From positions 202,025,782 to 202,089,781 of the forward strand of contig OX465600.1 of NCBI GenBank assembly GCA_950022295.1: DNA of 64,000 nucleotides, written 5' to 3'. Positions within the stretch are counted from its first letter, which is position 1; the number at the start of each line of letters is the position of its first letter. Below, one piece after another: positions 34,237-46,081 of this stretch. Made by a program: the position numbers and the translations under genes. Under the pieces are notes generated by a model that saw only the letters and a list, made by a program, of their open reading frames with translations, made no database searches and had not been told where the DNA came from. This DNA is from Bromus sterilis. Taxonomy: Eukaryota > Streptophyta > Magnoliopsida > Poales > Poaceae.

Positions 34237-37020
34237 ATGCTCGTCCTCGAGTAGGTAAATGATAACAAGCATAATTTCTATGGTGACATGCCACACAACC
34301 ATAAAAGGACTTTTAAGTAAAGCAATCAAAGCATGCAATTCAATTCAAGTCTTAACAAGCAAGAGTGTATATTAGCATTGACACAAGCAACAAAAGAACA
34401 AAAGGTGCAAGAGCTCTCGCTGTCCGTGACTCGAATGTCTCCAGACGGTGTTTGCATGCAAGCAGGGGATAGGGAAATACGAGAGAAAAAAGTAATTTTT
34501 GAGAACAACTATCTACTAAAGTTTCACACTTAGTCTCCTTTGGATTATTATCTTGACTCGTTCCCAGACGATTAGCCAGGTACAAGTCAAACTGATCCAC
34601 TCCATTTCGATATTTTGAGCACTCATGCAATGGATGAGCGTGAGCAAGAAAGTTGACACCTAAAAGGCGAAACAGAAAGAAGGTGGAGGAGGAAGACAAA
34701 AATGTGTGAAAGGCTCACATCAATGAGGACAATCATAGGTGAGAGGAAGCCATATGATAGATATGATGTGAGGAGTAGGGATTGCCATGCAACGGATGCA
34801 CATGTGAGCTAAAATCTCTCCAATGGAACTAGTGGGGGTGCATCTAATTTGCTTGCTCAAGAAGGCCTAGAGCTCTTTTGAGGAGGCTCATCATTGGAAT
34901 ATACAAGCCAAATTCTATAGTGAGAAGGGTCCCCACATAGCTATATGCATGATGATGATCTCTATGGAGTACAAGGGATAGAAGATGAAGTACTAGTGTG
35001 GATCTCTCAAAATGAATAGTAGTGTGCCCCCTTCTCTCTTTTTATTTTTCTTTTTCTCTTTTTCTATTTTTTTTGTATTTTTTGGGTGGCCTCAATGGCT
35101 CTTTCTATTTAACTCTCATTTTTCCTCTTTGGGATCTTTTGATTTTTTCCTCTTTGGGATCTTTTCCTCACTTTAGGGGAAACACTCTATATTTTACAAG
35201 AATATAGGAGATCTTTCACACTTTACAAAGGTACTCACATAAAGAAGATATAACTATCATGATGCAATTGTATGACATGAAGATCAAGTCATGAGAAGAT
35301 GGATGTTGCATGGCAATGTATCTCGGAAAGGCTATGGAAATGCCTTGTAAGTAGGTATGGTGGCTGTTTTGAGGAAGATATAAGGAGGTTTATGATTACA
35401 GAGCGTATCGTGCCAAGGGTTTGGATGCACCGGAGAAGTATGCGCCAACTCTCAAGGTGAGAAAGGGCAATGTACGGTACCGAAGAGGCTAGAAAAAGTA
35501 TTGGTGGGTGGAAGTGTCAACTTTCGAATACTCACATTAGTACGAAGAACTCATGCACTTATTATCGGTAACTCTCAATCTAATCAGGAGGTTCACAAAG
35601 AGACAAGTACCCAGAGGAGGAGTATATGGGGGTTTGGTTATCCTTGCGCATCCTCGACTCATGGTACGTGAGTGTTCTCTAATATTCGAACCCTCCAGAG
35701 GTTAGTGATCCATCTAGTAGCTAGTGTTCTCAACAGGGGTTTTTGGTTTTCGAAAAACACGCGGATTTCCCAAAATACGACATCTATCATTAATAGGCTC
35801 GAGCTCTTGACACCAAAAGTTCAAACATTACTCTAGTCAAAACCTCAAAACTATTGCAAGTTACTACTACAAAGAGAAAAGCAACTTTAACTACCTACTT
35901 CTAGTCAAGACACAAAACTCAGTGCAACAGGCGAACTCTCTAACAAGATCAAACATGCAACCTATAGAAACTTCAACCTAAAACAAAATAAAAGCTCTAG
36001 AAAAACTAAAGCACTACAACTAAACAGAGCAACAGCTAAGAAAAGAAAAAGAACAACTCACAGCTAAAAGAATAAGCATGAAAATCCTATGAGGAGTTCT
36101 AATTCAAGAGGAGAGTGTATCTCTCCCACACAAAAGAGTAAGTAAGCTGGGATCTAACTTGTTACTATAGCAAACAAAGCAAAAACAAACCTAGAAAAGT
36201 AAAGAGCGAGACGCTCCAAGTATAGCACATAACGCATGAAGTGATAAAAATATAGTGCAACGAGGGACGAACTGATAATTTGTTGATGAAGAAGGGGATG
36301 CACGGGGGCATCCCCAAGCTTAGACGCTTGAGTCTCCTTGAATATTTATTGGGGATGCACATGGGCATCCCCAAGCTTGAGCGTTTGACACTCCAAGCTC
36401 TTCTTTCATCATCTTCCATCGCGCACTTGAAAACTCCCTTCATACATAACTAATTGTAGACTGATTAGAGAGGTTAGTACCCTAATAAAATAATTTTTCC
36501 TCCACTGGAAATAAATATAACCTTGAAGAGCTACTGTTTCTCAAGATCACCAAAAGGTTTTTTAAAATAAAAAGCAAGCTTAAGGTTTGCAAAAGTGAAG
36601 AGAGACAAAACGTGGCAGAATCTGTGAAAAACAGAACAGCAGATAGAAAAGAATTTTTTAGGGATACTTCTGCAACTCAAATCAAAAAACTCAGAACATA
36701 CGCAAGTTTCGTAATTGTATAGAGGACGCTGTCCAAAAATTTCAACTCAAAAAGATGAACTTGGATTTTTCTCTGATTTTTCTAGTCACGTGGACAGAAT
36801 CTGTTTTCTGGACAGCATGTCACAACTTTCACTTCCCTTGTCGTATGAGGCTATAAAAGGCACAAAGCTTGAAAAGTAAAGATACAATGATGTTGCTACA
36901 GTAGTAACAATCATCAAGACCATTAAGACAGAAGATAAGCAAAAAGAAAAACCTAAATTCGTTGCGGGCTGCCTCCCGAAAGCCTTCTTTAAAGCCATTA
37001 GCTAGGCTTAATGCAAAAGA
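34237..37020 (-). mobile_element. Element S2: 2.8-kb non-coding 3' interior
   Basis: I see no reverse transcriptase, RNase H or integrase motif in any frame. The stretch is collinear with 43177-46062 of S1. It contains two GGGGATGC...GCATCCCC hairpins followed by AAGCTT (36294-36320 and 36351-36378), repeating the motif found at the PPT. A T-rich low-complexity patch lies at 35030-35085. In an autonomous element this space would hold pol. Confidence 0.75.
36294..36378 (-). repeat. Element S2: duplicated PPT-like hairpin unit
   Basis: Two units with period 57. Each has GGGGATGC paired with GCATCCCC (arms 36294-36301/36308-36315 and 36351-36358/36365-36372) followed by AAGCTT, so the minus strand reads AAGCTTGGGGATGC as at the terminal PPT. 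Confidence 0.75.
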
Positions 37021-37797
37021 TCAAGTCTTTTCAAGAAAATAACTAGCCCGTGTGACGGACTCAAAAGGTAACTTAATCTTTTTCCTAGGGAAATGTTCCA
37101 TCCCTTTCTTGAGAGGGAATTGGAATTTGATATTCCCCTCTTTCATGTCAATAACAACACCAACTGTGCGAAGAAAAGGACGTCCCAAAATAATTGGACA
37201 AGAAGGTTCACATTCAATGTCCATAATAGTAAAATCAACGGGAACATAATTGTCATTGACAATGATAAGAACATCGTCGATCTTCCACAAAGTTTTCTTT
37301 ACGGAAGAATCAACAAGACGAACACCAAAAGAACAAGGATCAAAAGGTTTCAATTCAAGCATATCATACATTCTATTGGGCATAACAGAGGTACTTGCTC
37401 CAACATCACAAAGAGCATAACAAGAGAAGTTATGCAATTTGATTTTGATCATAGGATCCCAACCATATTCTAGCTTCCTAGGTATGGAGGCTTCTAGTCT
37501 AAGATTATCCTCCCTAACTTTGATTAGAGCATTGGTGATATGCTCTGTGAAGGCAAGATTAAGTGTGCTAGTGTGGGGGTCTCTAGACATCTTGTGTAGG
37601 AAACCAATAACTTCACATAAAGTGTAGTTGTCAAAGTCTAGGTCACTACTATATATCAAGGAGGTAGTGATATCGTTTAAGCTCACTTGTTTGAAAGCCT
37701 TTATGTTCATAGGGGTTTCTTCATCTATGGTTGAGGTGGTAGCCTCACCATTGATAGGTCCAGTGGGACTAGGGGTGTGATGGGTGCTAACAGTTTA
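37021..37797 (-). pseudogene. Element S2: aspartic protease region
   Basis: The frame 37710-37021 encodes the end of Gag and a retropepsin-like protease. The catalytic DVGAS motif is near 37410-37395, preceded by the WDPMIKIKL strand. LVDSSVKKTLWKIDDVLIIV and CPIILGRPFLRT (the flap and second core of plant retropepsins) follow. It ends ASYFLEKT with a stop at 37021. Wording and layout match Athila/Sabrina-type gypsy proteins. The upstream frame has a TAA near 37798 and a stop near 37872, so Gag-protease cannot be made in one piece. No RT follows. Confidence 0.82.
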
Positions 37798-39053
37798 GAC
37801 ATCTTCAACTACTTGGATAGTAGCTACTGTGTGGTAGGTAGGAAGGCTCTTAATTCTATCCTCTTCCTCTTTTTATCTAGCCCATCTTTCTTTAAGTTTA
37901 GCCATCATCCTAATATTTTCATTGATTTGTAACTGGATAGCATTAATAGGAGTGACCTTATTCTCCTCAAGGGGAGAGGTTCTGATTTTTAACATCTCAA
38001 CATCAAGGACTAAGTTATCCACCTTCAAACAAAGATTATCTAATTTAACTAGTTTTTCTTCCACATTCTTGTTGAAGGCTTTTTGGGTAGTGATAAAGTC
38101 TCTAAGCATACTCTATAGTTCAGAGGTGGGGTTCTTGTTGCTAGGATAAGTGTTGTTGTTCCCATAGTTGGATGGAAACGGCCTAGGATTACTAGCAAAG
38201 TTTCCCCTATAAGCATTATTATTAAAATTGCTTCTAGCAATGAAGTTCACATCTACTTGATCTTGAGCAATCAAAGAATTTAAAGGACATTCTGAGGATC
38301 AATAGGAGACTGCTTGGTAAGGAGAGACATGATAAGGTCAACCTTTTCATTTAGAGAGGAGATCTCCTGGACATAATTTACCTTCTTACCAGTTGGAGAT
38401 CTTTCGGTGTGCCACTGAGAGTATTTCAGCATCATCTCGTCAAGTAGCTTTGTGGCAGCACCAAGTGTGGTCGACATAAAAGTTCCTCCCGCGGCCGAAT
38501 CTAACAGGTTCCGCGAGGTAAAGTTCAAGCCTGCATAAAAAGTTTGGATAACCATCCAGGTAGTCAGTCCATGTGTGGGGCAGTTCTTGACAAGCGTCTT
38601 CATACGTTCCCATGCCTGTGAAACGTGTTCATTATCCAATTGCCTGAAATTCATAATGTTACTCCTCAATTGAATAATTTTAGCAGGGGGATAGTACTTC
38701 CTGATAAAATCATCTTTGCACTTATCCCTATAATCTAGGCTATTCCTAGGCAAAGATTGAAACCATATTTTAGCTTCATCCCTCAAAGAGAAAGGAAAAA
38801 GCTTAAGCTTAACAATTTCACCATCTACTTCTTTGTACTTTTGCATATCACAAAGCTCAATAAAATTATTTAAATGCAAAACAGCATCATCTCTAGCACT
38901 AGAGAATTGATCTCTCATAACAAAGTTTAGCAAAGCAGGTTTAATCTCATAAGAAGGTGCTGAAGTAGCAGGTGTAGCAATAGGAGTGCAGATAAAGTCA
39001 CTGTTGTTGTGACTAGTGAAGTCACACAACTTAGTGTTTTCATTGGAACCCAT
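37798..39053 (-). pseudogene. Element S2: gag
   Basis: The start is ATG at 39053 (MGSNENTKLCDF), shared with S1. The frame to 38280 covers the gag core (NNFIELCDMQKYKE, KIWFQSLPRNS, FTSRNLLDSAAGG). At about 38281 a frameshift moves into 38240-37873, an Asn-rich segment followed by a heptad-like coiled coil (NVEEKLVKLDNLCLKVDNL). A TAG lies near 38110, and further stops at ~37872 and ~37798. I see no zinc knuckle, as expected for Athila-type gag. Gag would assemble the particle; it is broken here. Confidence 0.85.
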
Positions 39054-39171
39054 AGTAGAAGCAGGTATTTTTGGTATTTTTGATAAGAGACACAAAGGTA
39101 AAAACTGAAAGGTAAACTAACAAGACTAAAAAGCAAAGATAAAAGATAGTGTGCAACTCCCCTATCTTGTA
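39054..39171 (-). other. Element S2: leader, PBS missing
   Basis: A short leader aligns with 40979-41120 of S1 from the GAGTTGCACACTATC run outward. The segment that should carry the last bases of the LTR, the spacer and the PBS (40947-40990 in S1) is absent: the LTR passes straight into leader at 39171/39172. Confidence 0.75.
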
Positions 39172-40766
39172 GGCAAGAGAGTGTTAATACTCTTCAAGCC
39201 CTCGTTGATTACCCCAAGTGCAGGGTGAGATATAGTGCAGCGGCAAGTTTTCCCTTGGCAAAGATACCAAGGTTTCTCTTCCGTAGGACTCCGAAGGATA
39301 CAAGAAGGTGGTAAAGTGAACAATGGCGCCGAGTTTGCTAACTTCACCTGGACCTGCACACAGATACAAATAACTTTGCTCGCAACGAGTACAGAGGAGT
39401 TGTCAATTCCTCCGGCCTTGCCGTTTACAAAGGATCAACGCAAGAGATAATGATAGTGGCAACTGAAAGTAAAGACTGAAATTAAATTGAGGGTGTAAAC
39501 AATGATATGAAGATGGAAAAAGGTCACGTGATTTTCACTAGTGATGTCTCTCTCCCAAAATACGATAAAAGTGCTAGCGAGGTAAACAAATCACAGCTGG
39601 GCAATTGGCAGGATTATGAAGGCACCGCAATGCTAACTATGCTGCAAAGGAAGGAAGGGCTCAAAAGCAATGGGAAATACGCCAAGGTAAGTAGACCGAA
39701 ATCCATCTGCATCTACTACGAATCATCCACGTTGAGATATCTATCCAGAACATCTCGCTGGTATTAAGTTGCAAATCCCACCAAAAGTGTAAATCCAAAG
39801 CAACAGACAACTGCATTAAAAGAACTTTGCGTAAAGTAAACAATCCTTGCATCCACGGATACAAGCACCGTTGTTTTATCCCTGGTGGAAACAGCACATC
39901 CCCTAGTCTCATGTTTCTGTCACTCAAGCTAGACATCAAGGGGTTGAACCCACAATCAAGCATAACGCTCCCTCTTTGAGTTGCAATAAATCACTTGGCC
40001 AGAGTAAAACACGGCAACGGAGAAAATGCAAGAATTTACTCAAGAACAAAATATAAAATAGAAGAACCAAATATATTACTCATCACAATCTGAACATAGT
40101 CTCATAATCCATCAGATCCCAACAAACTCAGCATAGCAACGACAGAAAATTACAAAGGTGCCTCGATCATGTGAGGCAGCTCACGAGGTCTCGAAAGTGG
40201 AGGCACAAAGAAGGGAGAGATAGATCACATAGCTACTGGTCACGGACCCATGGTCAAAGGGAAACTAATAACAGTACATGTGGGAGGCGTCCATGGCTAT
40301 GGATGGTCTCCCGGAGGGGGTAGTTTCTCTCGGTAGGGTGCCGGAGCAGCTTCTCCAGGAGTCCATCTTAGGGGTTTCCACCCCGAGGGGTAAATATAGG
40401 CGAAGGGGGTGTCGAGGGGACCCACCAGGAAGCCAGGAGGCCTCCTGGCGCGGTCTAGGGTGGGGCCGCGCCAGGGACCCTCTTGGCCTCCTGGTGGTGG
40501 CCCCCCTCCGCTCCTTTGGTGTTTCCGAAAGCTTCCGTGTCGCTGATTTTTATATGATTTTTCCAGATTTTTTGGAGCACTTTTAATGGCCGGAAAACCT
40601 GAAATACAAAAACTGCAGAAAACAGCAACGGGCAGTTGGGTGCACTGGGTTAATAGATTAGTCCAAATATGCTCAAAAGTGTATGAAAGTTCAAGAAAAA
40701 CATGGCAAAGTCACACAAAACATGCATGGAGCAAGCAGAAATTATAGATACGTTTGGGACGTATCA
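39172..40766 (-). mobile_element. Element S2: 5' LTR (1595 bp)
   Basis: Matches 32562-34217 closely, with a ~66-bp deletion near 40356 (against 33743-33815) and loss of its last few bases at 39172. The outer end GACGTATCA at 40766 abuts the TSD. Confidence 0.9.
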
Positions 40767-40771
40767 TGTGT
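40767..40771. repeat. TSD of element S2, right copy (TGTGT)
   Basis: Partner of 32557-32561 with one mismatch; the S1 LTR resumes immediately after it. Confidence 0.8.
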
Positions 40772-40950
40772 AGGTCCACGTCAGCCTTGTCTCCAGCCGG
40801 CAAACTTCTATCTCCCTTGACACCTACTTTAATCTCTTGGAGTCCGCCGGAGATAAACCTTGGCATCTTCACCTACGGAAATTTGTTGTTGTCTACTTCT
40901 CAACCTTCCACTTAGGGTAGCCAATGAGGAGCACTACTTCAGTGCCATCA
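40772..40950 (+). mobile_element. Element S1: 5' LTR, last part
   Basis: Remaining 179 bases of the S1 5' LTR, ending CTTCAGTGCCATCA, identical to the 3' LTR end at 47734. Confidence 0.88.
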
Positions 40951-40961
40951 AGCATAATTAC

Positions 40962-40978
40962 TGGCGCTGTTGCCAGGG
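40962..40978 (+). other. Element S1: primer binding site
   Basis: TGGCGCTGTTGCCAGGG, two changes from TGGCGCCGTTGCCGGGG, the PBS usual in Athila-type plant gypsy elements (I recall it as complementary to a tRNA-Asp or similar 3' end). It lies 11 bases after the LTR. The leader runs from here to 41120. Confidence 0.8.
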
Positions 40979-41120
40979 ACTCCAATCATCAAGATAGGAG
41001 AGTTGCACACTATCTTTTACCTTTGCTTTTTAGTCTTGTTAGTTTACTTTCTAGTTTTTGCTTTAGAGGCTTATACCAAAGACCACAAAAAAATTAGTTA
41101 GTTTGCTCTTGCATGCTACT

Positions 41121-42624
41121 ATGGGTTCTGCTGAAAACACCAAGTTGTGTGACTGCACTAGTCACAACAACAATGACTTTATTAGCACTCCAATTGCTCC
41201 ACCTGCCACTTCAGCACCTTCATATGAAATTAAACCTGCTTTGTTGGATCTTGTTATGAAAGAAGAATTCTCCGGTGCTGGAGATGATGCTGCTTTGCAC
41301 TTAAATAATTTTGTTGAGCTTTGTGATATGCAGAAGTACAAAGAAGTAGATGGTGACATTGTTAAACTTAAGCCTTTTTCCTTTCTCTTTGAGAAGAAGA
41401 GCTAAGGAGTGGCTCCAATCCTTGCCTAGGAATAGCACATATTCTTGGGACAAGTGAAAGGATGCTTTTATTGGGAAGTACTACCTACCTACTAAAATTA
41501 TTCAGTTCTAAAGTAACATTATGAATTTTAGACAACTAGGTAATGAACACGTTGCCCAAGCCTCGGAACGTATGAAATCTCTTGTTAAGAATTGCCCTAC
41601 ACATGGTTTGACTACTTGGATGCTTATCCAAAATTTCTATACAGGATTTAACTTTACATCGCGGAATCTGTTGGACTCGTCCGCGGGAGGAACCTTCATG
41701 TCAACCACACTTGGTGCTGCCACGAAGCTATTGGACGAGATGAAGACAACTTATTCTGAATGGCACAGCGAAAGATCTCCAACAGGTAGGAAGGTAAACT
41801 CTGTTGAGGAGATCTCCTCTTTAAATGAAAAGGTTGACTTGATCATGTCTTTACTTACTAAGCAAGATCCTATTGATCGTCATGAGGTTCCTTTGAAATC
41901 TTTGGTTGCTCAAGAAAGAGAGCAAGTAGATGTTAATTTTATTTCTAGGAACAACTTCAATAACAATTCTTATAGGAGTAACTTTGGTAGCAACAATCCT
42001 AGACCATTCCCAACCAACAACTATGGGAACAACAACACTTATCCTAGAACCAAAAACTCCACTTCTGAATTAGAGAGTATGCTTAAAGACTTTATCACTT
42101 CTCAAAAAGCCTTCAACAAGAGTGTAGAAGAGAAAGTACAAAAATTAGATAGTCTCTCTTTGAAGGTAGACAACATAGCTCATGATGTAGAGATGCTTAA
42201 ATTTAGAACTTCTCCCCTCGAGGAAAGGAAAACTACACCCATGAATGATATTCAAGTGCAAATTAATGAGAACATTAGAATGCTAGCAAAAATTACGGAT
42301 AGATGGGCTGGAGAGAAAGAAGAGGAAGATAGTATTAAGAGTCTTCCTACACACACTATTATTTCTACTATACAAGTTGTTGAGGATCTCAAAACCGTTA
42401 GCACCCAACACATCCCTAGTCCAACTAATGGACCTATTAATGGTGATGCTAATACGTCAACTTTAGGACAAGAAGGTCCCATGAATTTACAGATTACCAA
42501 GAGAATGAGCTTAGATGAAATCACTACCACTTTTATTAATGGTAGTGATCTTGATTTTGATAATTGTAGTCTTTCTAAAGTGATCACTTTTTTGCAAAGA
42601 ATAGCCAAAGACCCCACACACTAG
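41121..42624 (+). pseudogene. Element S1: gag
   Basis: The start ATG is at 41121 (MGSAENTKLCDC), matching S2. The first frame breaks at about 41395 (frameshift at a KKS-stop) within the core; stops follow near 41455 and 41510, and homology continues from 41521 to 42624. Seen in order: gag core (LRSS-like NFRQLGNEHVAQASERM, FTSRNLLDSSAGG), an Asn-rich low-complexity stretch (about 41950-42040), then a coiled coil (SVEEKVQKLDSLSLKVDNI). A stop at 42622-42624 separates it from protease. It is non-functional as it stands. Confidence 0.85.
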
Positions 42625-43176
42625 CTCACTCAACATTGCCTTCACGAGCATATTACAAATGCTCTTATCAAATCTAGGGAGGAGAAATTTAAGTTAGAGG
42701 TTTCTATTCCTAGAAAACTAGAAGATGGTTGGGATCCTATGGTCAAAATCAAATTGAATAATTTCACTTTCTTTGCTTGATGTGATGTTGGAGCTATTGC
42801 CTCCATTTTACCCAAAAGAATGTATGATATGCTTGAATTGAAACCTTTTGATCCTTGCTCTTTTGGTGTTTGTCTTGTTGATTCTTCTGTAAAGAAACCT
42901 TTAGGGAAGATTGATGATGTGCTTATTGTTGTCAATGATAATTATGTACCCATTGAATTTCTTGTCATGAACATTGAGTGTGATCCCTCATGTCCAATTA
43001 TTTTGGGATGTCCTTTTCTCCGCACCGTTGGTGCTACCATTGATACGAAAGAAGGGACTATTAGATTCATATTCCCTCTCAAAAATGGAATGGAACACTT
43101 CCCACGGAAGAAGATTAAGTTGCCTTATGATTCCGTTGCACGGGCAAGCTATTCTTTTGGAGTTGATAAAACTTAA
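42625..43176 (+). pseudogene. Element S1: aspartic protease region
   Basis: Downstream of the gag stop the same protein continues: EDGWDPMVKIKL, then a TGA at 42778-42780 just before the catalytic segment CDVGA (about 42781-42795), then RMYDMLELKPFDPCSFGV, the KPLGKIDDVLIVV strand and CPIILGCPFLRT, ending YSFGVDKT with a stop at 43174-43176. Where S2 has DVGAS, this copy has DVGAI. It is a broken retropepsin of the Athila/Sabrina type. No RT or integrase follows. Confidence 0.82.
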
Positions 43177-46062
43177 TCTTTTTTCTTCATGCCTAGCTAA
43201 AAGGCAAAAAAGAAAGCGCTTATTGGGAGGCAACCCAAAATGTTTTTACTTTCAGGTTTAGTGGTCTTGATGCTTGTTACTACTATAGCAACATCATTGT
43301 ATCTTTATTTTAAAGATTTGTGCCAAGTTTTAGCCTCCGATTGCAAGAAAGTTCAAAAGTTGTGACATGCTGTCCAGAAACAAATTATGTGTGCTTGACG
43401 GAAAAATTCACCAGATCATATTTTTGTTCTAAATTTATTTGACAATATGCTGTATACAATTGGCTTTCTGGCGTTTGTTCTGAGTTTTTTTATTTGAGCT
43501 GCAGAAGTGCCCCGAAAAAATTATTTACTACCTGCTGGTTAGTTTTTCATAGATTCTACCACGTTTGCGTTTTCTTTGTTTTGAAAATATTAAGCTTTCT
43601 TTTTCTTTGCAAAAACTTTTTGGGAATCTAGAGAAACAGTAGCTCTTAATGAAAATCTTTATTTCCAGTGGAGAAAAATTAATTATTTATGGGTACTAAC
43701 AACTCTAATCAACTTATGATGAGTTTCGTATGAAGGGAGTTTCCTAGTATGCGAAGGAAGATGATGAAAGAAGATTCAGAAGTATCAAAACCTCAAGCTT
43801 GGGGATTCCCCCATGCACCCCCAAGGAATATCCAAGGAGAATCAAGCGTCTAAGCTTGGGGATGCCCCTGTGCATCCCCTTCTCCATCAACAATCATCAG
43901 TTCATCCTTTTCCATGCTATATTTTTATCACTTCATGTGTTATGTGGTATACTTGGAGCGTCTCGCTCTTTAATTTTTAGTTTGTTTTAGTTTTGCTTGT
44001 TGTTCATAACAAGTTTGACCATAGCCTTAATTGTTTGGGAGAGAAACACACTCCACTCCACCCTAGAACACAACATAAGTTTACATGCTTATCTTTGTTT
44101 GTGTGTTCTTTATCTTTTCGTAGCTGCTGTCATGTTTAGCTCTTAGTTTTCATGCTCAGTATTTTTAAGAGCTTCTATTTAGGTTGTTACTTTTGGAACT
44201 CTCTGGGGTTATCATGCTTATCTTGTTTATAGAGTTGGCCAATTGCACTGAGTTGTGTGTCTTGCATGAGTAGGTAATTGAGGTTGCTATTATAAGTGTA
44301 GTAGTAACTTGTAATAGTTTTGAGGTATTGATTTGAGTAATGTTTGGAATTTTGATGCCAAGAGCTTGAGCATATTAGTGATAGGTGTCGTATTTTGGGC
44401 AATCCGTGTTTATTTTCGAAAACTACAAAAAATTAGTTGAGAACTCTAGCTACTAGATGGATCGCTAACCTCTGGAGGGGTTGGAATATTTAGAGTATCC
44501 TCACGTATCATGGGTCGAGGATGCGCAAGGATAACAAAAACCCCACACACTCCTCCTCGGGGTACTTGTCTCTTTGTGAACCTCCTGATTAGATAGAGAT
44601 TTACCGATAATAAGTGCATGAGTTCTTCGGACTAACGCAAGTATTCGATTGTTGACACTTCCACCATCCATATTTTTCTAGCATCTTCGGTACCGTGCAT
44701 TGCCCTTTATCATCTTGAGAGTTGGTGCATACTTTGACAGTGCATCCAAACCCTTGGCATGATATGCTCTGTCATCATAAACCTCCTTATAACTTTCTTC
44801 AAAACAGCCAACATACCTACCTACCAAGGCATTTCCATAGCCTTTCCAAGATACATTGTCATGCAACATCCATCATCTCATGACTTGATCTTCATGTCAT
44901 ACATTATTTTTCTTGATCGAGGAGTCGCATGCTAGTTGGGCCTTGCCCTTATGATTTCTACATGACGCGCTATTATCATTGCATATCCTGCTACACTGGC
45001 AGAGGCATACATTTGCATACATCATGATAGTTTTAAGTTATCTTTATGTTGATACTTCTTGTAAAGTGTGTGACCTTCTATACTCTTGTAAAATATAGAG
45101 TGTTTCCCATAAAGTGAGGAAAAGATCCCAAACAGGACAAAATAAAAGATCGCAAAAGAGGACAAATTAAAAGATGCCAAAGAGGAAAAATGGGAGATGA
45201 ATAGAAAGATCCAATGAGGCCACAAAAATAAATAAAAAATAAAAAATTAAAAAAAGAGAAGGGGCAACACTAATATTCCTTTTGAAATATACATACTCGT
45301 ACTCCACAGTTATATTTGTACTCCATAGAGATTTTCATATCATTCACGCATAACTATGTGGGGATCCTTACACTATAGAACTTGGCTTGCATATTCCAAG
45401 GATGAGCCTCCTCAAAAGAGGTCTAGGTATTCATGAGAAAGCAAGTTGGATGCACCCCCACTAGTTCCATTGGAGAGCTTACCTTAGCTCATATGTGCAT
45501 CCGTTGCATGGCAATACCTACTCGTCAAATCATATCTATCATTTGGCTTTTTCTCTCCAATGATTGTCCTAATTGATGTGAGCCTTTCACACCTTTTTCG
45601 TCTTCCTTCCCCATAATTTTTTGCTTTGCCATCCTAAGTGCCAACATATCTTGCTTGCGCGCATCCATTGCATGAGAACTCAAAGTCGAAAGGGAGAGGA
45701 TCTGTTTGACTTGTGCCTGACTAGTGGTCTGGGGACGAGTCAAAATAAGATTCCGAAGGTGACCAAGTGTGAAGTTTTAGTAGATTGAGTTCTCAATTAA
45801 ACTATATATTATTTTTATGCTCTAAACCCATCTCCCACTTCTTGCACGCAAACACCATTTGGAGACATTCGAGTCACGGCCAGCTAGAGCTCTTGCAGCT
45901 TTATGTTCTTTGCTAGTTTCAATACTAGATATAGACTCTTGTTTGTTATTATCTTGACTTGAATTGCATATATTACTTTTTACTTTGAAGTTATTATATG
46001 TGTGTTAGCATGCCACCACAGAAATTATCTGTGTTATCATTTACCTACTCGAGGACGAGCAA
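43177..46062 (+). mobile_element. Element S1: 2.9-kb non-coding 3' interior
   Basis: Equivalent to 34237-37020 of S2; no pol motif is visible in any frame. It holds two PPT-like motifs (43795-43807 and 43852-43879), the second forming a perfect 8-bp hairpin (43858-43865 with 43872-43879). The right half (from ~44100) is also present in element F. An A-rich patch lies at about 45225-45260. Confidence 0.75.
43795..43879 (+). repeat. Element S1: duplicated PPT-like hairpin unit
   Basis: AAGCTTGGGGAT at 43795 and 43852, period 57, each followed by a GGGGAT(T/G)C...GCA(C/T)CCCC inverted repeat; the second is perfect. Same unit and period as in S2. Confidence 0.75.
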
Positions 46063-46081
46063 GAATTAAGCTTGGGGATGT
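46063..46081 (+). other. Element S1: polypurine-tract region
   Basis: GAATTAAGCTTGGGGATGT directly before the 3' LTR. Confidence 0.7.
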
